Shown piece after piece: positions 7,629 to 14,194 of a stretch of 22,540 nucleotides of DNA (positions are counted from its first letter, which is position 1; the number at the start of each line of letters is the position of its first letter). Below the pieces are notes generated by a model. That model was not told where the DNA came from and did not search any database. It saw only the letters and a list, made by a program, of their open reading frames with translations. The position numbers and the translations under genes were made by a program. The stretch covers positions 1 to 22,540 of the forward strand of contig CAJTYS010000056.1 of NCBI GenBank assembly GCA_910583765.1. Reading direction: 5' to 3'. This stretch comes from an uncultured Eubacteriales bacterium (lineage in GTDB: Bacteria > Bacillota > Clostridia > Peptostreptococcales > Anaerovoracaceae).

Positions 7629-8165
7629 ATGAAAAAAGACAAACTTAAATACAATAAAGATGATATACTTAGTAGGGAAGAGTTAATTGCGCTCCTTGCA
7701 GTGTATGAATCAGAATTTGAACATCGCGATAAAGTGCTATACTCACGGATATATCATTTTCTCTATATCTCTATCATTATAATGTTGTGTCCTTTTGTTT
7801 CGATTGGTGGGGTAAGCTTAGAGTTAGCAAATATACCATCTAAGTGTTTTATTATCGCAGGAATGATATGTGAAGGGTTTGCCTGTTTTATTTCCATTGT
7901 TCATGCAAATAGATTAAGCAAAAGCAGTAAGACATATAAGAACATGATTCAAATGCTTCCACCGCAATATAGAAGGATCTCCACCCTAGATTCAGATAGT
8001 GAACCCAAAAAAGATTCCCAATCAAACGACAAACGGGTTAAAAAAGGTAAGGATAAAATTACGATAAGAAACATTATGAATACCAGTATGGCTTATTTTG
8101 TGCCTATAATATTTACCGTGATATCTTTTTTAATTGGAATTATATTACTAATTACTTCCACATAG
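7629..8165 (+). CDS. AT-rich three-TM membrane protein, unknown, next to mobilization genes
   Basis: ATG 7629 is preferred to GTG 7617, which overlaps the AGGTAGG ribosome binding site. The 178-residue product has a charged soluble N-terminus (residues 1-38, helical, Lys/Glu-rich). Two TM helices follow at about 41-66 and 71-92. A cytoplasmic charged stretch (SKSSKTYKNMIQMLPPQYRR, then a Ser/Asp/Lys-rich linker) leads to a last TM at about 152-174. Base composition is clearly more AT-rich than its neighbours, with many ATA and TTA codons, which suggests recent transfer. It converges with the relaxase gene 48 bases away. The layout (soluble head, hairpin TM pair, linker, final TM) resembles small membrane effectors of accessory elements, but no family is recognised. 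Confidence 0.6.
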   Translation: MKKDKLKYNKDDILSREELIALLAVYESEFEHRDKVLYSRIYHFLYISIIIMLCPFVSIGGVSLELANIPSKCFIIAGMICEGFACFISIVHANRLSKSSKTYKNMIQMLPPQYRRISTLDSDSEPKKDSQSNDKRVKKGKDKITIRNIMNTSMAYFVPIIFTVISFLIGIILLITST

Positions 8166-8213
8166 AAGATAGAGATGCTTGCACATGGAAGTTATGTATC
8201 TGTTGATAAAGCA

Positions 8214-9875
8214 TCAGAGGATATCATGCCCTTTTCCCCGTCCCACTTGCCGGCCACGCCTTTCACCCAAAATCATGTCCACATTGGAACAAACAATCCC
8301 CAATTCTTTCTGGTGATCACGGCAGCAGCGATACCGCTCCCGATTCACCTTTCTCTGCTCCAACAATTCAGCCTTTTTCTCTTTCAGCAGTTTCAAGGAC
8401 GGCGGCTTTCCGTCACTGGAATCCTCCTTCAGAAACCCGCGGGCCGTTTCATAAAGCGTTATCTCGGCCGAGTGTTCCCGCCGAAATTTCCCCTTGTTCT
8501 TGCTTTTACAGAACTCCATGTACACGGCTTTGTTGGCAAGATACTGCCCGGTGTAACGAATCCGCCTGTTGATTTCCCGCATCTCGTCTTCCGTGGCCTT
8601 CAGCGTTTTTCGCGCCGCGGCGGTCCGCTCTTTTGCCATGGCCAGAGCGTCCTCCAATCCTTCCCTCGTGTCATACCCGTGCTCCTGGACGTACGCCACG
8701 GTCTTCGCCATTTCCTTCAAGTTGGACAGTTTCACCTTTTGCGCGTACGCTTCGCTTTGTCTCGCCTTCACACAGGATTGTAAATCTTTGACTAGGTGTA
8801 AATCCGATTTCACGAAAAGAATGGACATTGACTCGTCATTGGCAATATCAAGAATCCGCGCTGAAGGAGGGGTCGGCTTGGCCGATCCCATGAAGGTCTC
8901 TTCCCCCGCTGGTCTGTGATCCGCAGGTTTCCCTTCATGAGCGTTTTCGCCGATAAGCCGCAGAAGCTGTTCCTTTTCATAATTCGTGCCCAGCTGCCTG
9001 CTGGTGATCGGTCGGCTGCGTTTTGGGTGCAGGTAACTGAATCGCCCACGGCTTTCTTTCAGGGTGACGCCATATTTTTCGGAAAGGATTTCTTGAAACT
9101 CTTCCATGGAACGCGCGGTGTGGGAAGCGTCTTCAATGGCGTCTCTGAGGAATTGCTTTTGTGTCTGATACTTTGTCTTTCGTGGAGCGATTCCATCTTC
9201 CGTCATCTGTTGATTGCGCTGGTCCAATTCTTTTTGTCCACGCCGCGCGGCCCAGTGCTCCTTTTCTGAGACTTTCTTTTCCGAAGGGGCGAGCAGATCC
9301 ACCTGGCACAAGCCTTCACTGCGGCACATGTCCATGACCGACTGTTTCAAATGCGCCAGATATTTTTTCGTCAAGTGATGCTTGTTCCCGGCACGGGAGT
9401 CACATGGACGCTCCATGAAATCCCGGCGTTCCACGTCAAATTTCCGCAGGCTGTTGATCACGATGTGCACGTGTATGTTGCCGCTTCCATTATTTCCATC
9501 CATGTGAGTGCAGACCAAAGCCTGATGCCCGGGAAAGTTTTTCTTCGCGTATTCGAGGCCCAGTCGCTGAGCCTTTTCTCCAGTCAGATCGTGCTCGCTT
9601 CTGTCCTTGGGGTCGAAGCTGATGACATAATGGTGGGATTTGATCTCATTGTACGCCTGGTTCTTTTTCCATTTGTCGTTCAGCTGTTCGCATTCCACGT
9701 CAAAAGTGAACGGGTCGCAGTTGATCCCGTCCAGGTGAAACTCTTCTCGAAGCGTCATGTTTCCGGCGCTGTCCCGCAGCGGCTTCTGCGTGAATTCGTC
9801 ATGCTGGAACATCAGATAGCGCAGGGCTTTTCCGTAATCAGCGTTTTTGCTCGCGATGTGTTTCAGTATCGCCAT
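8214..9875 (-). CDS. Relaxase / mobilization nuclease (MobA/VirD2-like, MOBP type)
   Basis: The 553-residue product begins MAILKHIASKNADYGKALRY; a Tyr in this segment is the likely nicking residue. It then shows HHYVISFDP (81-89) and the metal-binding block CTHMDGNNGSGNIHVHIVIN, with His135 and His137 forming the HxH of relaxase motif III. Relaxases of this class nick one strand at oriT, stay covalently attached and lead the strand into a recipient through a type IV channel supplied by another element. The C-terminal half is helical and Lys/Glu-rich, probably for DNA or coupling-protein contact. The start overlaps the end of mobC by 38 bases, which indicates translational coupling. No type IV secretion genes are present here, so the element would be mobilizable rather than self-transmissible. 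Confidence 0.93.
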   Translation of the reverse strand: MAILKHIASKNADYGKALRYLMFQHDEFTQKPLRDSAGNMTLREEFHLDGINCDPFTFDVECEQLNDKWKKNQAYNEIKSHHYVISFDPKDRSEHDLTGEKAQRLGLEYAKKNFPGHQALVCTHMDGNNGSGNIHVHIVINSLRKFDVERRDFMERPCDSRAGNKHHLTKKYLAHLKQSVMDMCRSEGLCQVDLLAPSEKKVSEKEHWAARRGQKELDQRNQQMTEDGIAPRKTKYQTQKQFLRDAIEDASHTARSMEEFQEILSEKYGVTLKESRGRFSYLHPKRSRPITSRQLGTNYEKEQLLRLIGENAHEGKPADHRPAGEETFMGSAKPTPPSARILDIANDESMSILFVKSDLHLVKDLQSCVKARQSEAYAQKVKLSNLKEMAKTVAYVQEHGYDTREGLEDALAMAKERTAAARKTLKATEDEMREINRRIRYTGQYLANKAVYMEFCKSKNKGKFRREHSAEITLYETARGFLKEDSSDGKPPSLKLLKEKKAELLEQRKVNRERYRCCRDHQKELGIVCSNVDMILGERRGRQVGRGKGHDIL

Positions 9876-10284
9876 GAAACCGTCCTCCGTGCGCCCTTTG
9901 TCGGGATTTTGCGGCGGAATGGAAATCGCCCGCCATCCTTAAAACTTCTTTCCTTAGTCCAAACAACTGGAAAACGCACTGATTGACGCGATCGTGCGTT
10001 TCCTGTGCGTGGCCGCCCCCAGCGTTAAGGTGCCTGGCGATTTGGTTCAGATTGTTGCCGATGTTATGAAACTCCGATGTGAGTTTTTGAAGTTCTGGGA
10101 GGTCCACTCTGAAATCGTGGATGACAACCACTTTCCCGTTTAAGAGCTGCTGACGGACGTACTCAGAGCGTGACAGCTTCGCTTGCTTCGCCGCGTGGGT
10201 GAGCGCTTCATGTTGTGTTTCCGTCAAGCGTAGCGTAACGTGGCGGGAGCGTGACAACTCCTTTTCTTTAGTCGGCCTTGCCAT
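9838..10284 (-). CDS. mobC: Relaxosome accessory protein MobC
   Basis: The 148-residue product has an N-terminal ribbon-helix-helix-like segment (HVTLRLTETQHEALTHAAKQ ... LSRSEYVRQQLL, residues about 15-48). The MobC signature FHNIGNNLNQIARHLN lies near residues 71-86. Such proteins bind oriT and help the relaxase open the duplex. ATG 10284 is preferred over ATG 10290 because AGAAGG then sits 9 bases away. The stop lies inside the relaxase start region (overlap 9838-9875). The Arg/His-rich C-terminus (SAAKSRQRAHGGRFHG) is encoded within and just before the overlap. Confidence 0.92.
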   Translation of the reverse strand: MARPTKEKELSRSRHVTLRLTETQHEALTHAAKQAKLSRSEYVRQQLLNGKVVVIHDFRVDLPELQKLTSEFHNIGNNLNQIARHLNAGGGHAQETHDRVNQCVFQLFGLRKEVLRMAGDFHSAAKSRQRAHGGRFHGDTETHREQKR

Positions 10285-10576
10285 TGGTCATGCGCCTTCT
10301 TTCTTAAAAAATTCGTTCACTAATCACATGGCTGGAAGCGTAAAAATTAACGATTTGGCAATATTATATTTTGACCTTCTCCGTGACATGAACCGTCACG
10401 CCGCGACTATGACAATAGGAGCCAACGCCGCGTATTCGGAAATAGGCGGGAATCGAGGGTATGGGGAAGCGAAATTCCCATCCGGATTGTCTGGTGGCCA
10501 AAAAACCGATTGGGTTTTTGTGTCACACAGGCGAATCTGGCTCTACGAGGTTAAGGCCTCTTTTTGATAAAAAGAG
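10285..10576. other. Candidate oriT / mob promoter region
   Basis: No gene is supported here; an open frame across it is poor in protein features. It contains several inverted repeats. CGTGAC/GTCACG is at 10382-10387 and 10395-10400 with a 7-base loop. An imperfect AAAAACC/GGTTTTT pair lies around 10501-10519. A perfect CTCTTTTT/AAAAAGAG pair with a 3-base loop is at 10558-10576. A region just upstream of mobC with such repeats is where the oriT of this relaxase class is normally found, but I cannot place the nick site. Confidence 0.4.
10363..10368 (-). promoter_or_regulatory. Likely -10 box for mobC-relaxase
   Basis: On the minus strand a perfect TATAAT lies about 80 bases upstream of the mobC start. 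The -35 at 17-19 bases is weak (TTCATG/TCATGT). The CGTGAC inverted repeat overlaps this upstream stretch, so MobC or the relaxase could repress its own transcription, as in other mobilization operons. Confidence 0.4.
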
Positions 10577-10605
10577 TTGATTGTGAACGGATGTTCTGAT
10601 AAAAT
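10577..10605 (+). promoter_or_regulatory. SOS promoter: -35/-10 with a LexA (DinR) box in the spacer
   Basis: TTGATT (10577-10582) and TAAAAT (10600-10605) are 17 bases apart, with an extended TG motif before the -10. The spacer contains GAAC-GGAT-GTTC (10585-10596), a perfect inner match to the Firmicute LexA consensus CGAACNNNNGTTCG. LexA bound here would block RNA polymerase, so the polymerase/YolD pair downstream should be induced by DNA damage. Confidence 0.85.
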
Positions 10606-10670
10606 CAAAATGAACGCATGATCACGGACAAGCGGGGATCATGGGAACACATGAGAAAGGAGTTCGCACA

Positions 10671-12197
10671 ATGGAACGAAAGGATCACGCGTATGTGGCG
10701 ATTGATTTGAAATCCTTCTACGCGTCAGTGGAGTGCGTGGAGCGAGGTTTGGATCCGCTGACCACGCATCTGGTGGTCGCGGATGAATCCCGCACGGAAA
10801 AGACCATTTGCCTGGCGGTGTCGCCATCATTGAAAGCTCTCGGCGTTCCAGGCCGCCCAAGGTTGTTTGAAGTGATCCAACAAGTGGAACGAATCAACAG
10901 GCGGCGTAGACAAAGCGCGCCTGGGCGTGAATTCACAGGCTCGTCATACGACGCGGAGCGGCTGCGAACATCCCCGGAACGCGCCCTTTCCTATCTGACC
11001 GCGGTGCCGAGAATGGCGCTTTACATGGAATACAGCACCCGGATTTATGGCATTTATCTAAAGCACGTGGCGCCGGAAGACGTTCATGTGTATTCCATTG
11101 ACGAGGTGTTTCTGGACGTGACTGGGTATCTGAACGCCGCGGGGCAAACGGTTCGTGAATTCACCAAGACGATTTTGAGGGACATTTTGCGCGCCACGGG
11201 AATAACAGCCACCGCTGGGATCGGCACCAATCTCTATCTCTGCAAAGTGGCCATGGACATCGTTGCCAAGTCCGTCGAGCCAGATGAAGATGGCGCGCGG
11301 ATTGCCCAGTTGGACGAACGGTCTTATCGTGAGCTGTTGTGGAACCATCAACCGCTCACTGACTTTTGGAGAGTGGGGCGAGGTTATGCCAGGAAGCTGG
11401 AGCAACGCGGCATGTTCACCATGGGGGACGTTGCCAGGTGCTCCCTGGGCGGGGCCAAGGATTTTCACAACGAGGAATTGTTGTATCAATTGTTCGGTGT
11501 CAATGCGGAGCTGTTGATCGATCACGCTTGGGGTTGGGAACCCTGCACCATGGCGGACATTAAGGCTTACAAACCAAAGAACAACAGCCTGGGCTCCGGG
11601 CAAGTGCTGCGCGAACCTTATTCTTTTGAAAAAGGCAAGCTCATCGTGAAGGAAATGGCCGATTCGCTGGCGCTGGAATTGGTGGAAAAAGGATTGGTGA
11701 CGGACCAAATGGCGTTGACCATCGGCTATGACCGGGAAAGTTTGAAAGATCCTAAGATACGTAGGCGATATCAAGGTTCCATCACCATAGACCGTTATGG
11801 GCGAGCGAAGCCGAAACACGCGCATGGAACCACGAATCTGAAAAAGCCCACCGCGTCCACAAAGCAGATCATGAACGCGGTCATGGAACTTTATGAAAGG
11901 ATCGTGGATTCAAAACTTCTGATACGCAGAGTGTCGATCGCGGCGAACCATGTGATCAAAGAAGGGGAAGCGAAAGCGCGGCCACTGGAGCAGCTTGACA
12001 TGTTCACCGACTACGCGGCCATGCGAGAGCAGGAGACAAAAGAGCGGCAAGTTTTGGAACAAGAGAAAGAAATGCAGAAAGCCATGTTGGACATTAAAAA
12101 GAAGTTTGGGAAAAACGCGATCGTGAGAGGAATGAATCTAGAAGATGGTGCGACCACTCTGGAGCGGAACCACCAAATCGGCGGGCACAAAGCATAA
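10671..12197 (+). CDS. Y-family DNA polymerase (UmuC/DinB-like), SOS-controlled
   Basis: ATG 10671 is chosen because AAAGGAG (10656-10662) lies 8 bases upstream; an earlier ATG at 10641 lies inside the leader. The 508-residue product has the Y-family catalytic start AIDLKSFYASVE (Asp12 and Glu21 region) and the palm motif YSIDEVFLDVT with Asp144 and Glu145. A little-finger domain follows (about 270-420). QLDMF at 441-445 matches the beta-clamp binding pentapeptide. A helical Gln/Glu/Lys tail extends beyond it. Enzymes of this family copy past damaged bases with low fidelity. The LexA box in its promoter and the following yolD gene match the UvrX/UmuC-YolD pairs carried by Firmicute mobile elements. 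It should raise mutation and damage tolerance when the element's host is stressed. Confidence 0.93.
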   Translation: MERKDHAYVAIDLKSFYASVECVERGLDPLTTHLVVADESRTEKTICLAVSPSLKALGVPGRPRLFEVIQQVERINRRRRQSAPGREFTGSSYDAERLRTSPERALSYLTAVPRMALYMEYSTRIYGIYLKHVAPEDVHVYSIDEVFLDVTGYLNAAGQTVREFTKTILRDILRATGITATAGIGTNLYLCKVAMDIVAKSVEPDEDGARIAQLDERSYRELLWNHQPLTDFWRVGRGYARKLEQRGMFTMGDVARCSLGGAKDFHNEELLYQLFGVNAELLIDHAWGWEPCTMADIKAYKPKNNSLGSGQVLREPYSFEKGKLIVKEMADSLALELVEKGLVTDQMALTIGYDRESLKDPKIRRRYQGSITIDRYGRAKPKHAHGTTNLKKPTASTKQIMNAVMELYERIVDSKLLIRRVSIAANHVIKEGEAKARPLEQLDMFTDYAAMREQETKERQVLEQEKEMQKAMLDIKKKFGKNAIVRGMNLEDGATTLERNHQIGGHKA

Positions 12198-12206
12198 GGA
12201 GGAACC

Positions 12207-12635
12207 ATGAACGACAAACAGAATCGTTACGATGACATCATTGACCTTCCACACCATGTCTCGACTGTCCATCCGCAAATGTCCAGAGCCGATCGGGCGG
12301 CGCAGTTTTCGCCTTTTGCCGCGCTGCAGGGGTATGAAGACGCGATCGTGGAAACGGGGCGCACGATGGACAGGAAAGCGGAATTGAGCGAGGACGCAAA
12401 GGAGGTTTTGGATGAAAGGCTGCGTTTTTTGCGAAAACAAATCATGCGCCATCCGGAAATAACCGTTTCTTATTTTCAGCCTGATGAGAAAAAAGATGGG
12501 GGCATGTATGTCACGATCACGGGCAAGGCCATGGCGATCGACACTGACAATCGCAGGATCGTTTTGGAAGATGGGGTGGAAATTTCGGTTGACGAAATTC
12601 GTGAAATGGAAATAGGAGCAGGGTCATCTTATTAG
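12207..12635 (+). CDS. YolD-like protein, partner of the Y-family polymerase
   Basis: The 142-residue product contains the YolD-family signature YDDIIDLPHHVSTVHPQMSR followed by DRAAQFSPFAALQGYEDAI. The C-terminal half (VTITGKAMAIDTDNRRIVLE) is the strand-rich part of the fold. AAGGAGG precedes the ATG, which lies 9 bases after the polymerase stop, so the two share one SOS-controlled transcript. YolD proteins are almost always found next to UmuC-like polymerases and are proposed to modulate them. Their biochemistry is not settled. Confidence 0.9.
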   Translation: MNDKQNRYDDIIDLPHHVSTVHPQMSRADRAAQFSPFAALQGYEDAIVETGRTMDRKAELSEDAKEVLDERLRFLRKQIMRHPEITVSYFQPDEKKDGGMYVTITGKAMAIDTDNRRIVLEDGVEISVDEIREMEIGAGSSY

Positions 12636-12723
12636 GGGCGACATCTGTGAAAAGAATGAGACAGCACTATTCATTGATGTTATAATTCGGACAAAGCGCG
12701 GTACACAAAGGCTGAACCAGTGA

Positions 12724-12936
12724 TTAATTCTCTTCCTTGATTTCCAAAAGGTCAGCGATCGTGCAGTGGAAATAGTCGCAGAGCTTTAAAATGAGATTCG
12801 CGTCAATGCGCTGAAAATCGTCACGGCAATAGCGATTGAAATTGCCACGCTGCAGGTCTAGATCTTTGCATACCTTATTTTTCGATAAATTGTTTTCCCG
12901 CAATAATTCCAAGATTCTCATATGCACATATTTCAT
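12724..12936 (-). CDS. Small Xre/Cro-type DNA-binding regulator
   Basis: ATG 12936 is preferred over an upstream start at 12984 because AGGGAGGG sits 9 bases before it. The 70-residue product, MKYVHMRILELLRENNLSKN and onward, is a single helix-turn-helix domain. The typical two-part core is LSKNKVCKDLDLQRGNFNRY, ending ILKLCDYFHCTIADLLEIKE. The ending DYFxxTxADLLE is characteristic of the Cro/C1 fold. It is divergent from the gene at 13076, and a 21-bp palindrome lies 61 bases upstream of its start, so it probably regulates both directions. It faces the polymerase/yolD operon end to end. Confidence 0.88.
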   Translation of the reverse strand: MKYVHMRILELLRENNLSKNKVCKDLDLQRGNFNRYCRDDFQRIDANLILKLCDYFHCTIADLLEIKEEN

Positions 12937-12996
12937 GGTAAAAGCCCTCCCTATCCAAGTATAGTTTATACGGAAATTTCTCATGACATAACTTCA

Positions 12997-13030
12997 TATA
13001 TAGACAATGTCTATATAGATACTGTATAAT
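12997..13030 (+). promoter_or_regulatory. 21-bp perfect palindrome overlapping a -35, with a TATAAT -10
   Basis: TATATAGACA (12997-13006), one central A, then TGTCTATATA (13008-13017) form a perfect palindrome. TAGACA within the left arm is five of six to a -35, and TATAAT (13025-13030) follows after 18 bases. Repressor bound to the palindrome would therefore block transcription of the gene at 13076. It also lies upstream of the minus-strand Xre gene, whose product is the obvious candidate to bind here. Confidence 0.75.
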
Positions 13031-13075
13031 TAAGAAGGCTATGGTAAAGAACTGAATGGAATTTGGGAGAACAAA

Positions 13076-13426
13076 ATGAAACGAAGTTCATATGACACAA
13101 AAGAAGAAAGGTTTGACCGCGCCATGCTTCATCGGGAGTTACAGGAGTTGTCCGATCTACTCGGATTAGATGAAGAAACGATCATGGAAAATAAAGAAAT
13201 CACGGTTGAGGAGTTAAGCGCTAAGCTCAAAGAACGTGAAAACCACTGGCTTGATATGTCATTGCGTAAACGAGTTTTATTTGCTTTCCGCAATTTTCTA
13301 TCTAACTGGAAAGTAAGGGGATTTTACCATTCGTCCTGGCTCATGAACGAAATCAAGAAGAACATGTGCCTCATTTTTAGAATCTCGAGTGACAAACAAA
13401 AGAAAAGGAAAAAAGGCGTTACGTGA
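13076..13426 (+). CDS. Small charged protein, unknown, under the palindrome-containing promoter
   Basis: ATG 13076 follows TTGGGAGAACAAA with acceptable spacing. The 116-residue product is helical and highly charged: ERFDRAMLHRELQELSDLLG, then EITVEELSAKLKERENHW. A more hydrophobic, basic middle (RKRVLFAFRNFLSNWK) and a Lys-rich C-terminus (SDKQKKRKKGVT) follow. No membrane segment or known motif is visible. As the only gene divergent from the small Xre regulator, it could be the effector of a two-gene control module (toxin-like or accessory). The sequence itself gives no proof of function. It is the last gene before base composition and content shift toward backbone. Confidence 0.6.
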   Translation: MKRSSYDTKEERFDRAMLHRELQELSDLLGLDEETIMENKEITVEELSAKLKERENHWLDMSLRKRVLFAFRNFLSNWKVRGFYHSSWLMNEIKKNMCLIFRISSDKQKKRKKGVT

Positions 13427-13501
13427 CTTTTTATAGGCTTTCATACAATATCAAAAGTGGTGCTTTCCTGTGTTCTGAAAAGTTTTTGTGAATTCAATGC
13501 C

Positions 13502-13675
13502 TTATTCAAACTTAAGCCATCCCTTTACCTTGTCCACGGCGTTTCCAACCGCTTGTGCTATTTTCCAAGCATGCTTAAGTCCGATTCCCCAGACGACCAC
13601 TGTTGAAAAGCTTGCCGGATATGTATACGAGCATGGTGGCAGAGCGGGCGGCGCACATAATCCGCAGGCCCGCAT
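13502..13675 (-). CDS. Possible 57-residue peptide or gene relic with an amphipathic helix
   Basis: The minus frame from ATG 13675 to TAA 13502 reads MRACGLCAPPALPPCSYTYP, then ASFSTVVVWGIGLKHAWKIA, and finally QAVGNAVDKVKGWLKFE. The last 25 or so residues form a clean amphipathic, Trp/Lys-containing helix and use the codons preferred by neighbouring genes. The overlapping plus-strand frame (13497-13679) is Ser/Pro/Thr/Phe-rich, like a shadow. There is no ribosome binding site before the ATG, so this may be a cut-off gene end or a short peptide gene with an unusual start. The stretch 13427-13715 otherwise holds nothing I can support. Confidence 0.3.
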   Translation of the reverse strand: MRACGLCAPPALPPCSYTYPASFSTVVVWGIGLKHAWKIAQAVGNAVDKVKGWLKFE

Positions 13676-13715
13676 ATAGTGATAGAAAAAGAGTTTGTTA
13701 GGAGGTAATTTTCAT

Positions 13716-13874
13716 ATGAGATGTTATCATGAACATGGCAGAGGGATCGAGCCTTCCCTGCTGTTTTTCTTTCTCATCCTAGTGATGCTGTTCTGCAATC
13801 CGAGAGCCTTTGGCTGCGGCGATGACTGCTGGCAGGAGCCGGTGTGCGAACCTGACTGCGACTGTGAATGCTAA
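13716..13874 (+). CDS. 52-residue Cys-rich membrane-anchored peptide
   Basis: AGGAGG (13700-13705) lies 10 bases before ATG 13716. The product has a short polar N-terminus (MRCYHEHGRGIEP) and one hydrophobic helix (SLLFFFLILVMLF, residues 14-26). A Cys- and Asp/Glu-rich tail follows, with Cys at 27, 34, 38, 44, 48, 50 and 52. The spacing CxxxC...CxxxCxCxC suggests metal binding or disulfide pairing outside the membrane. A strong terminator follows 14 bases after the stop, so it is a compact single-gene unit. I do not recognise a family. Confidence 0.65.
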   Translation: MRCYHEHGRGIEPSLLFFFLILVMLFCNPRAFGCGDDCWQEPVCEPDCDCEC

Positions 13875-13888
13875 AGGTACGACAGCCG

Positions 13889-13923
13889 AAAAAATTCCGT
13901 CTGAAAGTCAGACGGAATTTTTT
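13889..13923. terminator. Bidirectional intrinsic terminator
   Basis: AAAAAATTCCGTCTGA (13889-13904) and TCAGACGGAATTTTTT (13908-13923) are perfectly complementary around a 3-base loop. The A-run and T-run serve both strands. It ends the 52-residue peptide gene on the plus strand and the DUF378 gene on the minus strand. The DUF378 stop codon lies inside the stem. Confidence 0.92.
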
Positions 13924-14105
13924 CCTTTGCTAAAGAAAAATGAGATTGCATAAAGTCCAGCAAGGCCAACGACCGCAAAAATGATTCTGCTGATGGCCTG
14001 GAGATTAGGTCCAAAGATGCTGGAAACCAGATCATATTGGAAAAATCCAATCAGACCCCAGTTGATCGCGCCGATAATGATCAGCGCAAGAATGAACTTT
14101 TTCAA
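13908..14105 (-). CDS. DUF378 family small membrane protein
   Basis: TTG 14105 is chosen as start because GGGAG lies 8 bases upstream and the product then begins MKKFILALIIIGAINWGLIG, the conserved opening of this family. The 65 residues form two TM helices (4-24 and 36-58) joined by FQYDLVSSIFGPNLQAISR, with a short Lys-rich end. The length matches the family. Function is not known; such proteins are widespread in Firmicutes. The TGA stop is part of the terminator stem. It is divergent from the nucleoside kinase gene. Confidence 0.88.
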   Translation of the reverse strand: MKKFILALIIIGAINWGLIGFFQYDLVSSIFGPNLQAISRIIFAVVGLAGLYAISFFFSKGKNSV

Positions 14106-14151
14106 AGTTATCACTCCCTTCAGCATGTATTTTACCCACATTCGCAAAAAG

Positions 14152-14162
14152 TATGATATACT
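14152..14162 (+). promoter_or_regulatory. Likely -10 region of the nucleoside kinase operon
   Basis: Overlapping TATGAT (14152-14157) and TATACT (14157-14162) lie about 35 bases before the GTG start. TTTTAC, 17 bases before TATGAT, is a weak -35. The exact start site cannot be decided by eye. Confidence 0.4.
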
Positions 14163-14194
14163 AGAGAATATTATTTTTAAAGGAGGGAGAAGCA

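Noticed and set aside
8168..8212. GATGCTT/AAGCATC inverted repeat between the converging 7629 gene and the relaxase
   Set aside because: The loop is about 28 bases and there is no T-run, so I do not call it a terminator.
8175..8783. Plus-strand open frame of about 200 codons
   Set aside because: It lies wholly over the relaxase gene on the opposite strand, is rich in Phe/Leu/His/Pro as shadows are, and has no ribosome binding site.
10199..10567. Plus-strand frame across the mobC start and the mob intergenic region
   Set aside because: Its first part is antisense to mobC and the rest runs through inverted repeats and the mobC promoter; no protein features.
11058..11825. Minus-strand frame of 255 codons inside the polymerase gene
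   Set aside because: It is antisense to a clear Y-family polymerase with intact catalytic motifs; composition is shadow-like.
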